From Prevotella sp. (GTDB taxonomy: Bacteria; Bacteroidota; Bacteroidia; Bacteroidales; Bacteroidaceae), in the NCBI GenBank assembly GCA_015060485.1, contig SUYI01000033.1, positions 1-43,226 of the forward strand: DNA of 43,226 nucleotides. Reading direction: 5' to 3'. The notes below the pieces were generated by a model that did not search any database, was not told the origin of the DNA, and saw only the letters and a program-made list of their open reading frames with translations. The stretch's first letter is position 1. The number at the start of each line of letters is the position of its first letter. Position numbers and translations under genes: made by a program. This document shows positions 34,242 to 41,452 of this stretch, one piece after another.

Positions 34242-34845
34242 GTCCACACTTCTCGCAATGCGGTCGACGTGCCGTGCAGACGTAACGGCCATGCAGTATC
34301 AACCAATGATGTGCCCGGGGAATATCTTCCTCGGGTATGTTTTTCACCAGCATGCGCTCTACTTTGTAGGGCGTGTCGTCTTTCGCGCTTACCAGTCCCA
34401 GACGGTGACTCACGCGAAACACGTGGGTGTCTACTGCCATCGTTGATTTGCCAAAGGCGACACTCTGTACGACGTTGGCTGTCTTGCGTCCTACGCCGGG
34501 CAGGTCCAGCAGCAGGTCCATGTCCTGCGGCACCTCGCCCTGATGGCGCTCTACCAGCATACGTGCCATCTTCACCAGATGGTCGGCCTTGGAGTTGGGG
34601 TAGGACACGCTCTTGATGAGTTCCAGCACGTCGTCCGTCTCCGCCTGTGCCATGCTCTTCGCATCGGGGTAATGACGGAACAGTTCCGGCGTCACCAGGT
34701 TGATGCGTTTGTCTGTACACTGGGCACTCAGAATGACGGCCACCAGCAGTTGGAACACGCTGCCGAACTCCAGTTCCGTATCAGCAACGGGCATCTCCTT
34801 ACGGAAATAGTCCAGCACGCGCTCGTATCTCTCCTTTCTCGTCAT
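34210..34845 (-). CDS. nth: Endonuclease III (DNA glycosylase/AP lyase)
   Basis: Nth removes oxidised pyrimidines in base-excision repair. The helix-hairpin-helix-GPD fold is clear: LLLDLPGVGRKTANVV with catalytic Lys121, then MAVDTHVFRV with Asp139. The C-terminal [4Fe-4S] loop has cysteines 190, 197, 200 and 206 with the family spacing (6, 2, 5). The 211-residue length is normal. It lies 33 bases after ribE and is probably co-transcribed with it; its 3' end overlaps the convergent Spy-like gene by 32 bases. Confidence 0.95.
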   Translation of the reverse strand: MTRKERYERVLDYFRKEMPVADTELEFGSVFQLLVAVILSAQCTDKRINLVTPELFRHYPDAKSMAQAETDDVLELIKSVSYPNSKADHLVKMARMLVERHQGEVPQDMDLLLDLPGVGRKTANVVQSVAFGKSTMAVDTHVFRVSHRLGLVSAKDDTPYKVERMLVKNIPEEDIPRAHHWLILHGRYVCTARRPHCEKCGLSDVCPSTSR

Positions 34846-34878
34846 TGTCTAATCGTTTCTTTAGTACGCTTTGTACCT

Positions 34879-35499
34879 TTAGGTCAAAGAATTGTCCATT
34901 GCCAATTGTTGCAGCCGTGCAATATATTTGCCGATGATGTCGAATTCCAGGTTCACTACGCTACCCACCTTGATATCGCAGAAGTTGGTATGCTCGAAGG
35001 TATACGGAATGATGGCCACCTGAAACGTGTTCTGCGTGGGGTTGCACACCGTCAGCGAGACACCATTCACAGTCACCGAACCCTTGTCGACAGTGAAATA
35101 GCCGTTGCGGGCCATTTCCTGGTCCTGCTTGTATTCAAAGGTGAAGTACGTGCTGCCGTCCGCATCTTCTACAGCGGTACAGCGCGCCGTCTCGTCCACG
35201 TGGCCTTGAACAATGTGTCCGTCCAGACGGCCGTTCATCAGCATCGAACGCTCCACATTCACCTTGTCGCCAACCTGTAGCAGACCCAGGTTCGAGCGGT
35301 CCAGCGTCTCTTTCATTGCCGTCACCGTATAGGTGCCGTTCTCTATCTTCACAACTGTCAGGCACACGCCGTTATGAGCTACGCTCTGATCGATGCCTAG
35401 CTCGTCGACGAATGAACAACGCAGTGTGAAGTCGATATTCTCCCTGTCTTTCTTGATGGCTACTACTGTAGCAAATTCCTCGATGATTCCCGAAAACAT
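34879..35499 (-). CDS. ribE: Riboflavin synthase
   Basis: Riboflavin synthase (alpha type, often named ribE) converts two 6,7-dimethyl-8-ribityllumazine molecules to riboflavin. The protein begins MFSGIIEEFATVV and has two lumazine-binding barrels, with landmarks NGVCLTVV in the first and GHIVQGHVDETA and NGVSLTVC around the second. The frame opens 13 codons upstream at 35538, but those residues are encoded by the spacer repeat, and MFSGIIEE is the family's usual start. At about 206 residues it has the standard length. The gene feeds flavin synthesis, relevant to the flavin-rich Nqr complex, though the two loci are far apart. Confidence 0.93.
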   Translation of the reverse strand: MFSGIIEEFATVVAIKKDRENIDFTLRCSFVDELGIDQSVAHNGVCLTVVKIENGTYTVTAMKETLDRSNLGLLQVGDKVNVERSMLMNGRLDGHIVQGHVDETARCTAVEDADGSTYFTFEYKQDQEMARNGYFTVDKGSVTVNGVSLTVCNPTQNTFQVAIIPYTFEHTNFCDIKVGSVVNLEFDIIGKYIARLQQLAMDNSLT

Positions 35500-35571
35500 A
35501 ACCCATAACTCATAATTGGTAATCGGCAAAGCCGACAACTCTTAATTCTTAATTCCTAATTCTTAATTAAA
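35500..35571. repeat. AATTCTTA-type repeat around a GC hairpin upstream of ribE
   Basis: CTTAATTCTTAATTCCTAATTCTTAATT-type units and ATAACTCATAATTGG-type units flank a small GC hairpin (CGGC, AAA, GCCG at about 35524-35534). It replaces what would be the ribE leader and creates the false upstream start. No consensus promoter is seen. Confidence 0.7.
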
Positions 35572-35790
35572 AAAAGAGGGGTCGCCCGGTGATGTGATGA
35601 AAACTCCTTTGTTAAAAGATTCGAGCACTCTCCGCCTTTGTAATCCACCGGCCTTGCGGCTTATCGTGCACATTCTTTCTCCGATCTAGTCGAAGTGTTA
35701 CACGCATTGTGGCCCGCCATTGACAAGAGAAGTCTGCTCAGTTTTCAATGTAATTTGATGAGTATCCCGATCGAACCGGCACGACCCCCG
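35570..35790 (-). ncRNA. Structured RNA of unknown family, 3' of the arabinose kinase gene
   Basis: On the minus strand, GGGGTCG near 35788 pairs with CGACCCC at 35584-35578, followed by a run of seven T, so the outer helix doubles as an intrinsic terminator. Inside it CCGGT/ACCGG extends the closing helix. Further pairings are TGAAAACT with AGTTTTCA (8 bp), GAGCA with TGCTC, and local hairpins including GCC-GCAA-GGC and a CGTG...CACG arm. The roughly 220-nt region has no credible reading frame. No consensus promoter precedes it on either strand; it may be processed from the kinase transcript. A 6S-like or other regulatory RNA is possible, but no family is recognised. Confidence 0.5.
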
Positions 35791-35796
35791 TTTTCT

Positions 35797-37383
35797 TTAT
35801 TTGTTGGCTACAGCGGCCTGCTCTATCGGCAGACACTTCTTGTAGTTCTCGATATACTGCTCGAAACCAGCCACATCCTCTGGGGTGGGGGCGATGCTAA
35901 CACCTGTGTTGCCTGCAAATACCACGTCTTCCAGATAGTCGGCCAGCGACTTACCATTTTTGTTAATCAGGTATCCGGCCAGCAGGGCAATACCCCATGC
36001 ACCACCTTCGCCAGCAGTTTCCATCACAGAGATGGGGCTGTTCAGTGCGGCAGCCAGCATGCGCTGCCCAACACCGGGTGTCTTGAAGTAGCCGCCGTGA
36101 CCCGTGATGCGATCCACCTTGATCTTCTCGTCCTTCAGCAGAATATCGTTTCCAATCTTCAGCACGCCGATGGCTCCGTAGAGGTTGGCTCGCATAAAAT
36201 TGGCCAGATTGAACTTGTCGTTCGCCGAACGTACGAACAGGGGACGGCCGTCGGCCAGTCCCGTCACAGGCTCACCCGAAACGTAGTTGTAGGCCATGAG
36301 ACCGCCGCAGTCAGCGTCGCCCTTCAAGGCTTCGTTAAACAGCTTGCCATACAGCTCGTTCATGTCCACCTTCACGCCCAGCAGCTGCTGGTATTCTTTG
36401 AACAGTCCCACCCATGCGTTGATGTCCGAGGTGCAGTTGTTGCAGTGTACCATCGCCACCAGACTACCATCGGGCGTTGTCACCATGTCAATCATCTCGT
36501 AAGGCTTCGACAGCGGCTTCTCCAGCACAATCATCGAGAACGACGACGTACCAGCGCTGACATTACCCGTGCGCTGCTTTACGGCGTTGGTGGCCACCAT
36601 GCCCGTGCCTGCGTCGCCCTCGGGAGGACATACGGGCACACCAGCCTTCAGGTGTCCGCTGACGTCCAGCTTCTTGGCACCCTCGGCGGTCAGCACACCG
36701 GCACTTTCGCCTGCGTTTAGCGACTTGGGCAGAATGTCCAGTAATCTAAAGGGCAAACCTTTAGACGCGAGGATGCCGTCGAACTTCTGGACCATCGTGG
36801 CGTCGTAGGTGCGAGTGGCGGGGTCGACGGGAATCATACCCGAGGCATCGCCCACACCCAGCACAAACTCACCCGTCACTTGCCAGTGCACGTAGCCAGC
36901 CAGCGTCGTCAGGTACTTGATGTCCTTCACGTGCTCGTTGCCTTCGAGGATGCACTCATACAGGTGTGAAATCGACCAGCGCAGGGGGATGTTATAGTTA
37001 AACAGCTCCGACAGCTCGGCGGCAGCCTTGCCCGTGTTCGTGTTACGCCACGTGCGGAACGGCACCAGAATCTGCTGTTCCTTGTCGAAGGCCATATAGC
37101 CGTGCATCATGGCAGAGAAGCCGATGGCGGCCAGAGACTCAATCTCGCAGTCGTACTGCTTCTTCACATCCTGACGCAGGTCAGCGTAACAGTCCTGCAG
37201 GCCTTTCCAGATAATGTCGATACTATAGGTCCACAGTCCGTCTACCAATTGGTTCTCCCACTCGAAAGCGCCTTGCGCGATGGGTTTGTTGTCCTGGTCG
37301 ATCAGTACGGCCTTGATACGTGTGGAACCGAATTCGATTCCGAGGATGGCCTTGCCGGCCTCGATGGTTTGCTTTGCTGTCAT
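35797..37383 (-). CDS. araB: FGGY-family sugar kinase, probable ribulokinase
   Basis: This 528-residue protein has the two-lobed FGGY kinase architecture: AILGIEFGSTRIKAVLID at the start (phosphate loop), LAAIGFSAMMHGYMAFD, PPEGDAGTGMVATNAV (catalytic aspartate region) and GHGGYFKTPGVGQRMLAAALN near residue 420. In Bacteroides a kinase of this type works with AraA and AraD on L-arabinose, converting L-ribulose to its 5-phosphate; xylulose is the main alternative substrate. It is cytoplasmic. It has its own consensus promoter and is separated from araDA by a hypothetical gene and a repeat array. The structured RNA follows its stop codon almost directly. Confidence 0.85.
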   Translation of the reverse strand: MTAKQTIEAGKAILGIEFGSTRIKAVLIDQDNKPIAQGAFEWENQLVDGLWTYSIDIIWKGLQDCYADLRQDVKKQYDCEIESLAAIGFSAMMHGYMAFDKEQQILVPFRTWRNTNTGKAAAELSELFNYNIPLRWSISHLYECILEGNEHVKDIKYLTTLAGYVHWQVTGEFVLGVGDASGMIPVDPATRTYDATMVQKFDGILASKGLPFRLLDILPKSLNAGESAGVLTAEGAKKLDVSGHLKAGVPVCPPEGDAGTGMVATNAVKQRTGNVSAGTSSFSMIVLEKPLSKPYEMIDMVTTPDGSLVAMVHCNNCTSDINAWVGLFKEYQQLLGVKVDMNELYGKLFNEALKGDADCGGLMAYNYVSGEPVTGLADGRPLFVRSANDKFNLANFMRANLYGAIGVLKIGNDILLKDEKIKVDRITGHGGYFKTPGVGQRMLAAALNSPISVMETAGEGGAWGIALLAGYLINKNGKSLADYLEDVVFAGNTGVSIAPTPEDVAGFEQYIENYKKCLPIEQAAVANK

Positions 37384-37410
37384 AATGTTTTATTGTTTCG
37401 ATTTTTGCTG

Positions 37411-37442
37411 CAAAGATAACTTTTTTACCGCAAACAGCCAAA
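37411..37442 (-). promoter_or_regulatory. Promoter for the FGGY kinase gene
   Basis: On the minus strand: TTTG at 37442-37439, a 20-base spacer, and TATCTTTG at 37418-37411, an exact consensus match 27 bases upstream of the start codon. Confidence 0.8.
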
Positions 37443-37521
37443 CATTTCTTCTTAATATATATAAAAAGGTGAGGGAAATGGAACAATAATCCAAAATAGG
37501 AGAAGGCGTTGTTTATTCTGA

Positions 37522-37668
37522 CGGACGAAACGAAAATTCTGTCGGACGAAAAAAAAATTCCGTCCGACGAAAAAAAAATTCTATCGGACGAAAAAAAAAT
37601 TCCGTCCGACGAAAAAAAAATTCTATCGGACGAAATAAAAAATCTATCGGACGAAACGAATATTCGTA
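37522..37668. repeat. Tandem 21-bp repeat array (7 units)
   Basis: Seven consecutive units of exactly 21 bp start at 37522, 37543, 37564, 37585, 37606, 37627 and 37648. Units 2+3 and 4+5 are identical 42-bp pairs, because units alternate between CGGACG and CCGACG starts. The first unit is identical to the unit at 93-113. The last ends in the perfect palindrome ACGAATATTCGT (37656-37667). Since 21 is divisible by 3, several frames stay open through it with heptad-like residues; I do not regard those as genes. Confidence 0.92.
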
Positions 37669-37731
37669 GGTTCAATGTCGGTCAATACCTATAGCGAGAT
37701 TCCGTTATGTCGGCCAAAAAGAATACTGGAA

Positions 37732-38277
37732 TTATTTCTTGGCGTAGAGAATAGGCAAATCCATTACCCGCATGACGCTGATGAGCTGGTACTGCGAAGA
37801 CAGGGACTTGCGATGGTAGCAGCTCACGTTGCTGACGCTGTCGTAGGGCATTATGTCGTAAGTGATTTTGTCGACAGGCAGGTCGAAGCGATTGGCGACG
37901 TGATTGTAGCGGCTGTATTCTACGCTGTATTTTCCATTGTCCAAAGCATAGTCGTAGCGGGTTGAACATGTCCAATCGTTCAGGTCGTCATTCCAAAGGT
38001 AGGTTACCTTGCTGGTCAGGGTGCCGTCTGCGGCATAGGCGTACTCATGCTTCATGTGCTGCTTCAGCGTCTGCATGCCTTTGGCGCCGGCGACGACCTT
38101 GTAGACATACATCGTGGTGATGTCGTTGCCCGTCATTTCGGCATTGTAGGCGTAATCGCTCTTCGTGCTGTTGATTAACTCCTTGTAGACGCCATTAATG
38201 GTTTCTGAGGTGAGAACTTGTGCCTTGGCGCTCATGGCGGCTACGCACATCAGGGTTGCAAATAGTAACTTTTTCAT
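37732..38277 (-). CDS. Hypothetical secreted protein (possibly DUF3836-like)
   Basis: The 181-residue product has a signal peptide (MKKLLFATLMCVAAMSAKAQ) and a mature part rich in aromatic beta-type segments with a repeating pattern: HMKHEYAYAADGTLTSKVTYLWND, DYALDNGKYSVEYSRYNHVANRFD. This resembles small secreted proteins of Bacteroidetes such as DUF3836, but the match is by eye and weak. It stands alone between the terminator of the araA operon and the repeat array, and no consensus promoter is clear (a TTTG box without the TA lies about 50 bases upstream). There is no obvious link to arabinose metabolism beyond location. Confidence 0.6.
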   Translation of the reverse strand: MKKLLFATLMCVAAMSAKAQVLTSETINGVYKELINSTKSDYAYNAEMTGNDITTMYVYKVVAGAKGMQTLKQHMKHEYAYAADGTLTSKVTYLWNDDLNDWTCSTRYDYALDNGKYSVEYSRYNHVANRFDLPVDKITYDIMPYDSVSNVSCYHRKSLSSQYQLISVMRVMDLPILYAKK

Positions 38278-38448
38278 AATTGTAAATTTTTAAATAATTG
38301 TTTTATCCTTTAGACGCAAAGTTCTGATGGTTTGCTACAGACTTGTGCCTATTTTTTTCTTTCTTTTGTCTGTTAGACGCAAGAACCCTATGAAAAAGTT
38401 GCAGAAAGCAGGAAAAGTTTGATTCCGCCAGCGCGAAAGTGAAAAAAA

Positions 38449-38471
38449 GAGCACCCGACCCTCGGGTGCTC
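38449..38471 (-). terminator. Intrinsic terminator of the arabinose operon
   Basis: Arms GAGCACCCGA (38449-38458) and TCGGGTGCTC (38462-38471) with a 3-base loop. On the minus strand the hairpin is followed by seven T, immediately after araA. Confidence 0.9.
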
Positions 38472-38497
38472 CTAATCCGTTAGATCCGTTGTGGGTT

Positions 38498-40036
38498 TTA
38501 TTTCAACGCCTTGTTCAGCATGTAGTACACCTCGTTGTTGCGCAGCGTCTGCTTGAAGTCGTAGGTGTTGGTCTGCTTGTTGATCTTGACGTACTCGATG
38601 CCTAGCATCTCGGCGAAGTCCTCCCAGTACTCCTCGGTGATGTCGTAGGAGAAGGCTGAGTGGTGCGTACCACCAGCGAGGATCCATGCACCTGCACCAA
38701 TCTCGAATGTGGGCTGTGGAACCCAGAGGGCAGAAGCAACAGGAAGGTTTGGCATTGGCTTCGGCTCGATGCACTCTACTTCCTGAGAAATCAGACGGAA
38801 GCGGTTGCCGAGGTCTACGACGGTAGCCTTGATACCACGACCAGTCTTTGAGGTGAACACGAGACGGGCTGTCTGCTGCTTGCGGATACCGATGCCGAGG
38901 AAATGAACCTCGAGCTTGGGCTTGTCGGAAGCAATCAGCGGACAAACCTCGAGCATGTGGCTCTGCAGACACGACGACTGGCTGCCGGCGAAATTCAGTG
39001 TGTAGTCCTCGAGGAACGAGCAACCTGTAGGCATGCCCTGCTGGATAACCCAGAGGGTGCGATAGAGGCAGGCTGTCTTCCAGTCGCCTTCGGCTCCGAA
39101 ACCAATACCCTCGGCCATCAGACGTTGAGAAGCGAGACCAGGAATCTGGTCGAAGCCACAGAAGTCGGGCTGGTCGATGTCGGCATCGCCTAGGTCGTCG
39201 AAGTTGGTGGTGAAGGCTGTAGCGCCCTCGTCCTTCAGTACACGACGCAGTGCAATCTCGGCCTTGGCAGCGTTCCAAACCTTCTGCCAGTAGACCTGCT
39301 CGCCCGACTCGTCGATCTTGATGGTGTACTCCTTTTTGTAAACCTCAACGAGTTCGTCGACCTCAGCGTCGGTGACCTGGCGCCAGTACTCCATGAGCGA
39401 GCTGACGGGATAGTAGTCGACGTGGTAACCCAGACGCTGCTCGAACTCCACGCGATCGCCATCGGTAACGGCTACGTTGTTCATGTTCATACCGAACATC
39501 AGGCAGCGCACGTTGTGAGCATCGGCGACACCGGCAGCGACGCGAGCCCATACGGCAATCTGACGCTGGGCGGCCTCGTCCTTCCAGTAGCCGCAAACCA
39601 CCTTGCGGGGAACACGCATGCGGGTACAGATGTGTCCGAACTCGATATCACCGTGAGCACTCTGGTTGAGGTTCATGAAGTCCATGTCCATCGTTGCCCA
39701 AGGAATCTCAGCGTTATACTGTGTGTGGAAGTGGAGCAGAGGCTTCTGCAGGGCCTGGAGACCCTTGATCCACATCTTGGCAGGTGAGAAGGTGTGCATC
39801 CAGGTGATGATACCTACGCACTTGGCGTCGTTGTTGGCAGCGAGCATGACCTGCTCGACTTCCTTCGAGCTGTTGGCTGTGCCTTTATATACTATCTTCA
39901 CGGGGATATTGCCCGAGGCGTTCAGTCCTTCGACCATCTCCTTGGAGTGACCGTCGACGGCAACGACTGCGTCGCCTCCGTACAGCAACTGTGCACCGGT
40001 CACCCACCAAATCTCTAAATTTTCAAATGCTTTCAT
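38498..40036 (-). CDS. araA: L-arabinose isomerase
   Basis: AraA interconverts L-arabinose and L-ribulose in the cytoplasm, using Mn2+. The 512-residue protein carries the family landmarks: WWVTGAQLLYGGDAV near the start, AEGIGFGAEGDWKTACL (catalytic glutamates), SHMLEVCPLIA (metal histidine) and GGTHHSAFSYDI (second histidine). Length is typical of the family (about 500). It follows araD by 27 bases, with the stop codon of araD lying in the low-complexity repeat of that gap. It is the last gene of the operon, ending at a strong terminator. Confidence 0.95.
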   Translation of the reverse strand: MKAFENLEIWWVTGAQLLYGGDAVVAVDGHSKEMVEGLNASGNIPVKIVYKGTANSSKEVEQVMLAANNDAKCVGIITWMHTFSPAKMWIKGLQALQKPLLHFHTQYNAEIPWATMDMDFMNLNQSAHGDIEFGHICTRMRVPRKVVCGYWKDEAAQRQIAVWARVAAGVADAHNVRCLMFGMNMNNVAVTDGDRVEFEQRLGYHVDYYPVSSLMEYWRQVTDAEVDELVEVYKKEYTIKIDESGEQVYWQKVWNAAKAEIALRRVLKDEGATAFTTNFDDLGDADIDQPDFCGFDQIPGLASQRLMAEGIGFGAEGDWKTACLYRTLWVIQQGMPTGCSFLEDYTLNFAGSQSSCLQSHMLEVCPLIASDKPKLEVHFLGIGIRKQQTARLVFTSKTGRGIKATVVDLGNRFRLISQEVECIEPKPMPNLPVASALWVPQPTFEIGAGAWILAGGTHHSAFSYDITEEYWEDFAEMLGIEYVKINKQTNTYDFKQTLRNNEVYYMLNKALK

Positions 40037-40075
40037 TTTTTTACCTTTTTACTTTTTTCTTTTTTACTTTTTCTT
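40037..40075 (-). repeat. AAGTAAAAA-type repeat at the araD/araA junction
   Basis: On the minus strand, AAAAAGTAAAAAAG and AAAAAGTAAAAAGGTAAAA repeats span the last codons of araD (QKKK), its stop codon (40064-40066) and the spacer to araA. The same motif on the other strand fills 11130-11166. Confidence 0.8.
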
Positions 40076-40762
40076 CTGGCCATAGTAGGCGTTGGGGCCG
40101 TGTTTGCGCGAGAAGTGCTTCTCGACGAGCAGGGGATTCATCGTCGTCTCGGGGTTGACCATAAACGAGATGAATGCCATCTTGGCGACCTGCTCAGTGA
40201 CGACGGCGTGATAGACAGCCTGGTCGGCATCCTTACCCCACGCGAAGGGACCATGGTTTTTGACCAGTACGGCAGGCGTGTGGACAGGGTTGATATTGGC
40301 CTGAGTGATGCGGTCGACAATGACGACGCCCGTGTTGTACTCGTACTCAGCCATCTGGTCCTTCGTCATAGCCTCGGTGCAGGGTATGCAGTCGTGGAAG
40401 TAGTCGGCGTGCGTAGTGCCGATGTTGGGAATGTCCTTACCGGCCTGTGCCCATGCGGTGGCGTAGGTGGAGTGGGTGTGGACGATGCCGCCCAGCTCGG
40501 GAAATGACTTGTAGAGTACGAGGTGTGTGGGGGTGTCCGACGAGGGGTTCAGGTCGCCCTCGACGACCTTGCCGCTCTCAAGGTCGACAACGACCATGTC
40601 GCTGGCTTTCATCACGTCGTACTCCACGCCTGAGGGCTTGATGACGACGAGGCCTTTTTCACGATCGATGGCCGACACGTTGCCCCAGGTGAATATCACG
40701 AGGTTATGCTTAACCAAGTCCAGATTGGCCTTGAACACTTTCTCTTTCAGTTCTTCTAACAT
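40064..40762 (-). CDS. araD: L-ribulose-5-phosphate 4-epimerase
   Basis: AraD converts L-ribulose-5-phosphate to D-xylulose-5-phosphate. The class II aldolase/epimerase family features are present in the 232 residues: [26 protein letters not shown], the zinc-binding [14 protein letters not shown], and a later histidine in [21 protein letters not shown]. Length is typical. It starts 6 bases after the regulator gene stop, so the order is symporter, regulator, araD, araA in one operon. Its last codons (QKKK) and stop lie inside a low-complexity repeat. Confidence 0.94.
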   Translation of the reverse strand: MLEELKEKVFKANLDLVKHNLVIFTWGNVSAIDREKGLVVIKPSGVEYDVMKASDMVVVDLESGKVVEGDLNPSSDTPTHLVLYKSFPELGGIVHTHSTYATAWAQAGKDIPNIGTTHADYFHDCIPCTEAMTKDQMAEYEYNTGVVIVDRITQANINPVHTPAVLVKNHGPFAWGKDADQAVYHAVVTEQVAKMAFISFMVNPETTMNPLLVEKHFSRKHGPNAYYGQKKK

Positions 40763-40768
40763 AATTGT

Positions 40769-41446
40769 TTAGATTTTAAATGTCTTGTCTTCTGTGAATG
40801 CTTTCTTGTTGAAACGGTAGAGTGACGCACCGCGCTTCGAGGTCTTCTTGTCGATGAGGTCGGTCTTCTCGATGAAGTCCATGTCCTTGATGCGTTTGCG
40901 GAAGTTGCGCTTGTCGAGTTCCTCGCCATTGACGGCCTCGTAGAGACGTTGCAGCTGGGTCAGCGTAAACAGTTCGGGAAGCAGCTGGAAACCCACGGGG
41001 TCGGCCTTGATCTTCTGCTTCATCAGCTTGCGGGCCTTCACGACCATTTCGTTGTGGTCGGAATACATCTGGGGAATGTCCTCGATGTTAACCCATTCTA
41101 CGTCGTGTTGTTTGCGCTGGCGCTCGCTATAGTCTTTCACATTAATCAGTGCGTAGTAGGCCACAGACACGACGCGTTCGCCCGGGTCGCGGTCGAGATT
41201 GCCGAAGGCTCCCACCTGACGCATAAAGACGTTGCGCAGACCGGTCAGTTCGCGTAAAGTGCGGTGTGCTGCCTCGTCCAGACTCTCGTCGTTGCGTACG
41301 AAGCCTCCGTAGAGGCTCCATTCGCCACGACCAGGATCCATGTTACGCTTGCCGATGAGTATCTTCAGCTTGTTGTTGTCGAAGCCGAAGATGATGCAGT
41401 CGACGGACAGCAGTACTTTCTGGAATTCCGAATAATACGTCGTCAT
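40769..41446 (-). CDS. araR: AraR-like Nudix-related transcriptional regulator
   Basis: This 225-residue protein has an N-terminal Nudix-fold domain (about 8-135) and a C-terminal winged-helix-type domain (LTQLQRLYEAVNGEELDKRNFRKRI, then KRGASLYRFNKKAF), the architecture of the NrtR/AraR regulators of Bacteroidetes that repress arabinose genes and respond to L-arabinose. The Nudix box is altered: after GGFVRNDE the expected RE and EE pairs read RT and EL (HRTLRELTGL), so two catalytic glutamates are missing, consistent with sensing rather than hydrolysis. It lies between the symporter and araD with 6-base spacers. Confidence 0.88.
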   Translation of the reverse strand: MTTYYSEFQKVLLSVDCIIFGFDNNKLKILIGKRNMDPGRGEWSLYGGFVRNDESLDEAAHRTLRELTGLRNVFMRQVGAFGNLDRDPGERVVSVAYYALINVKDYSERQRKQHDVEWVNIEDIPQMYSDHNEMVVKARKLMKQKIKADPVGFQLLPELFTLTQLQRLYEAVNGEELDKRNFRKRIKDMDFIEKTDLIDKKTSKRGASLYRFNKKAFTEDKTFKI

Positions 41447-41452
41447 CTTTGT

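Noticed and set aside
35500..35790. FMN riboswitch upstream of ribE
   Set aside because: The conserved FMN-element sequence blocks are absent, and the structured region ends in a terminator well before ribE.
35695..36720. 341-codon frame on the plus strand starting in the structured RNA
   Set aside because: It runs antisense to the kinase gene and has histidine/glutamine-rich composition without domains.
37522..37668. CRISPR array
   Set aside because: Units are directly adjacent with no unique spacers, and no cas genes are nearby.
37223..37694. Heptad-repeat proteins (SDEKKIL-type on plus, SSDRIFF-type on minus) spanning the 21-bp array
   Set aside because: The frames stay open only because the repeat length is divisible by three; the minus frame also runs into the kinase gene out of frame. 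No start context or homologous domain supports them.
38390..38422. 10-codon leader peptide frame near the araA terminator
   Set aside because: It points away from araA and lies in the 3' region; nothing suggests attenuation.
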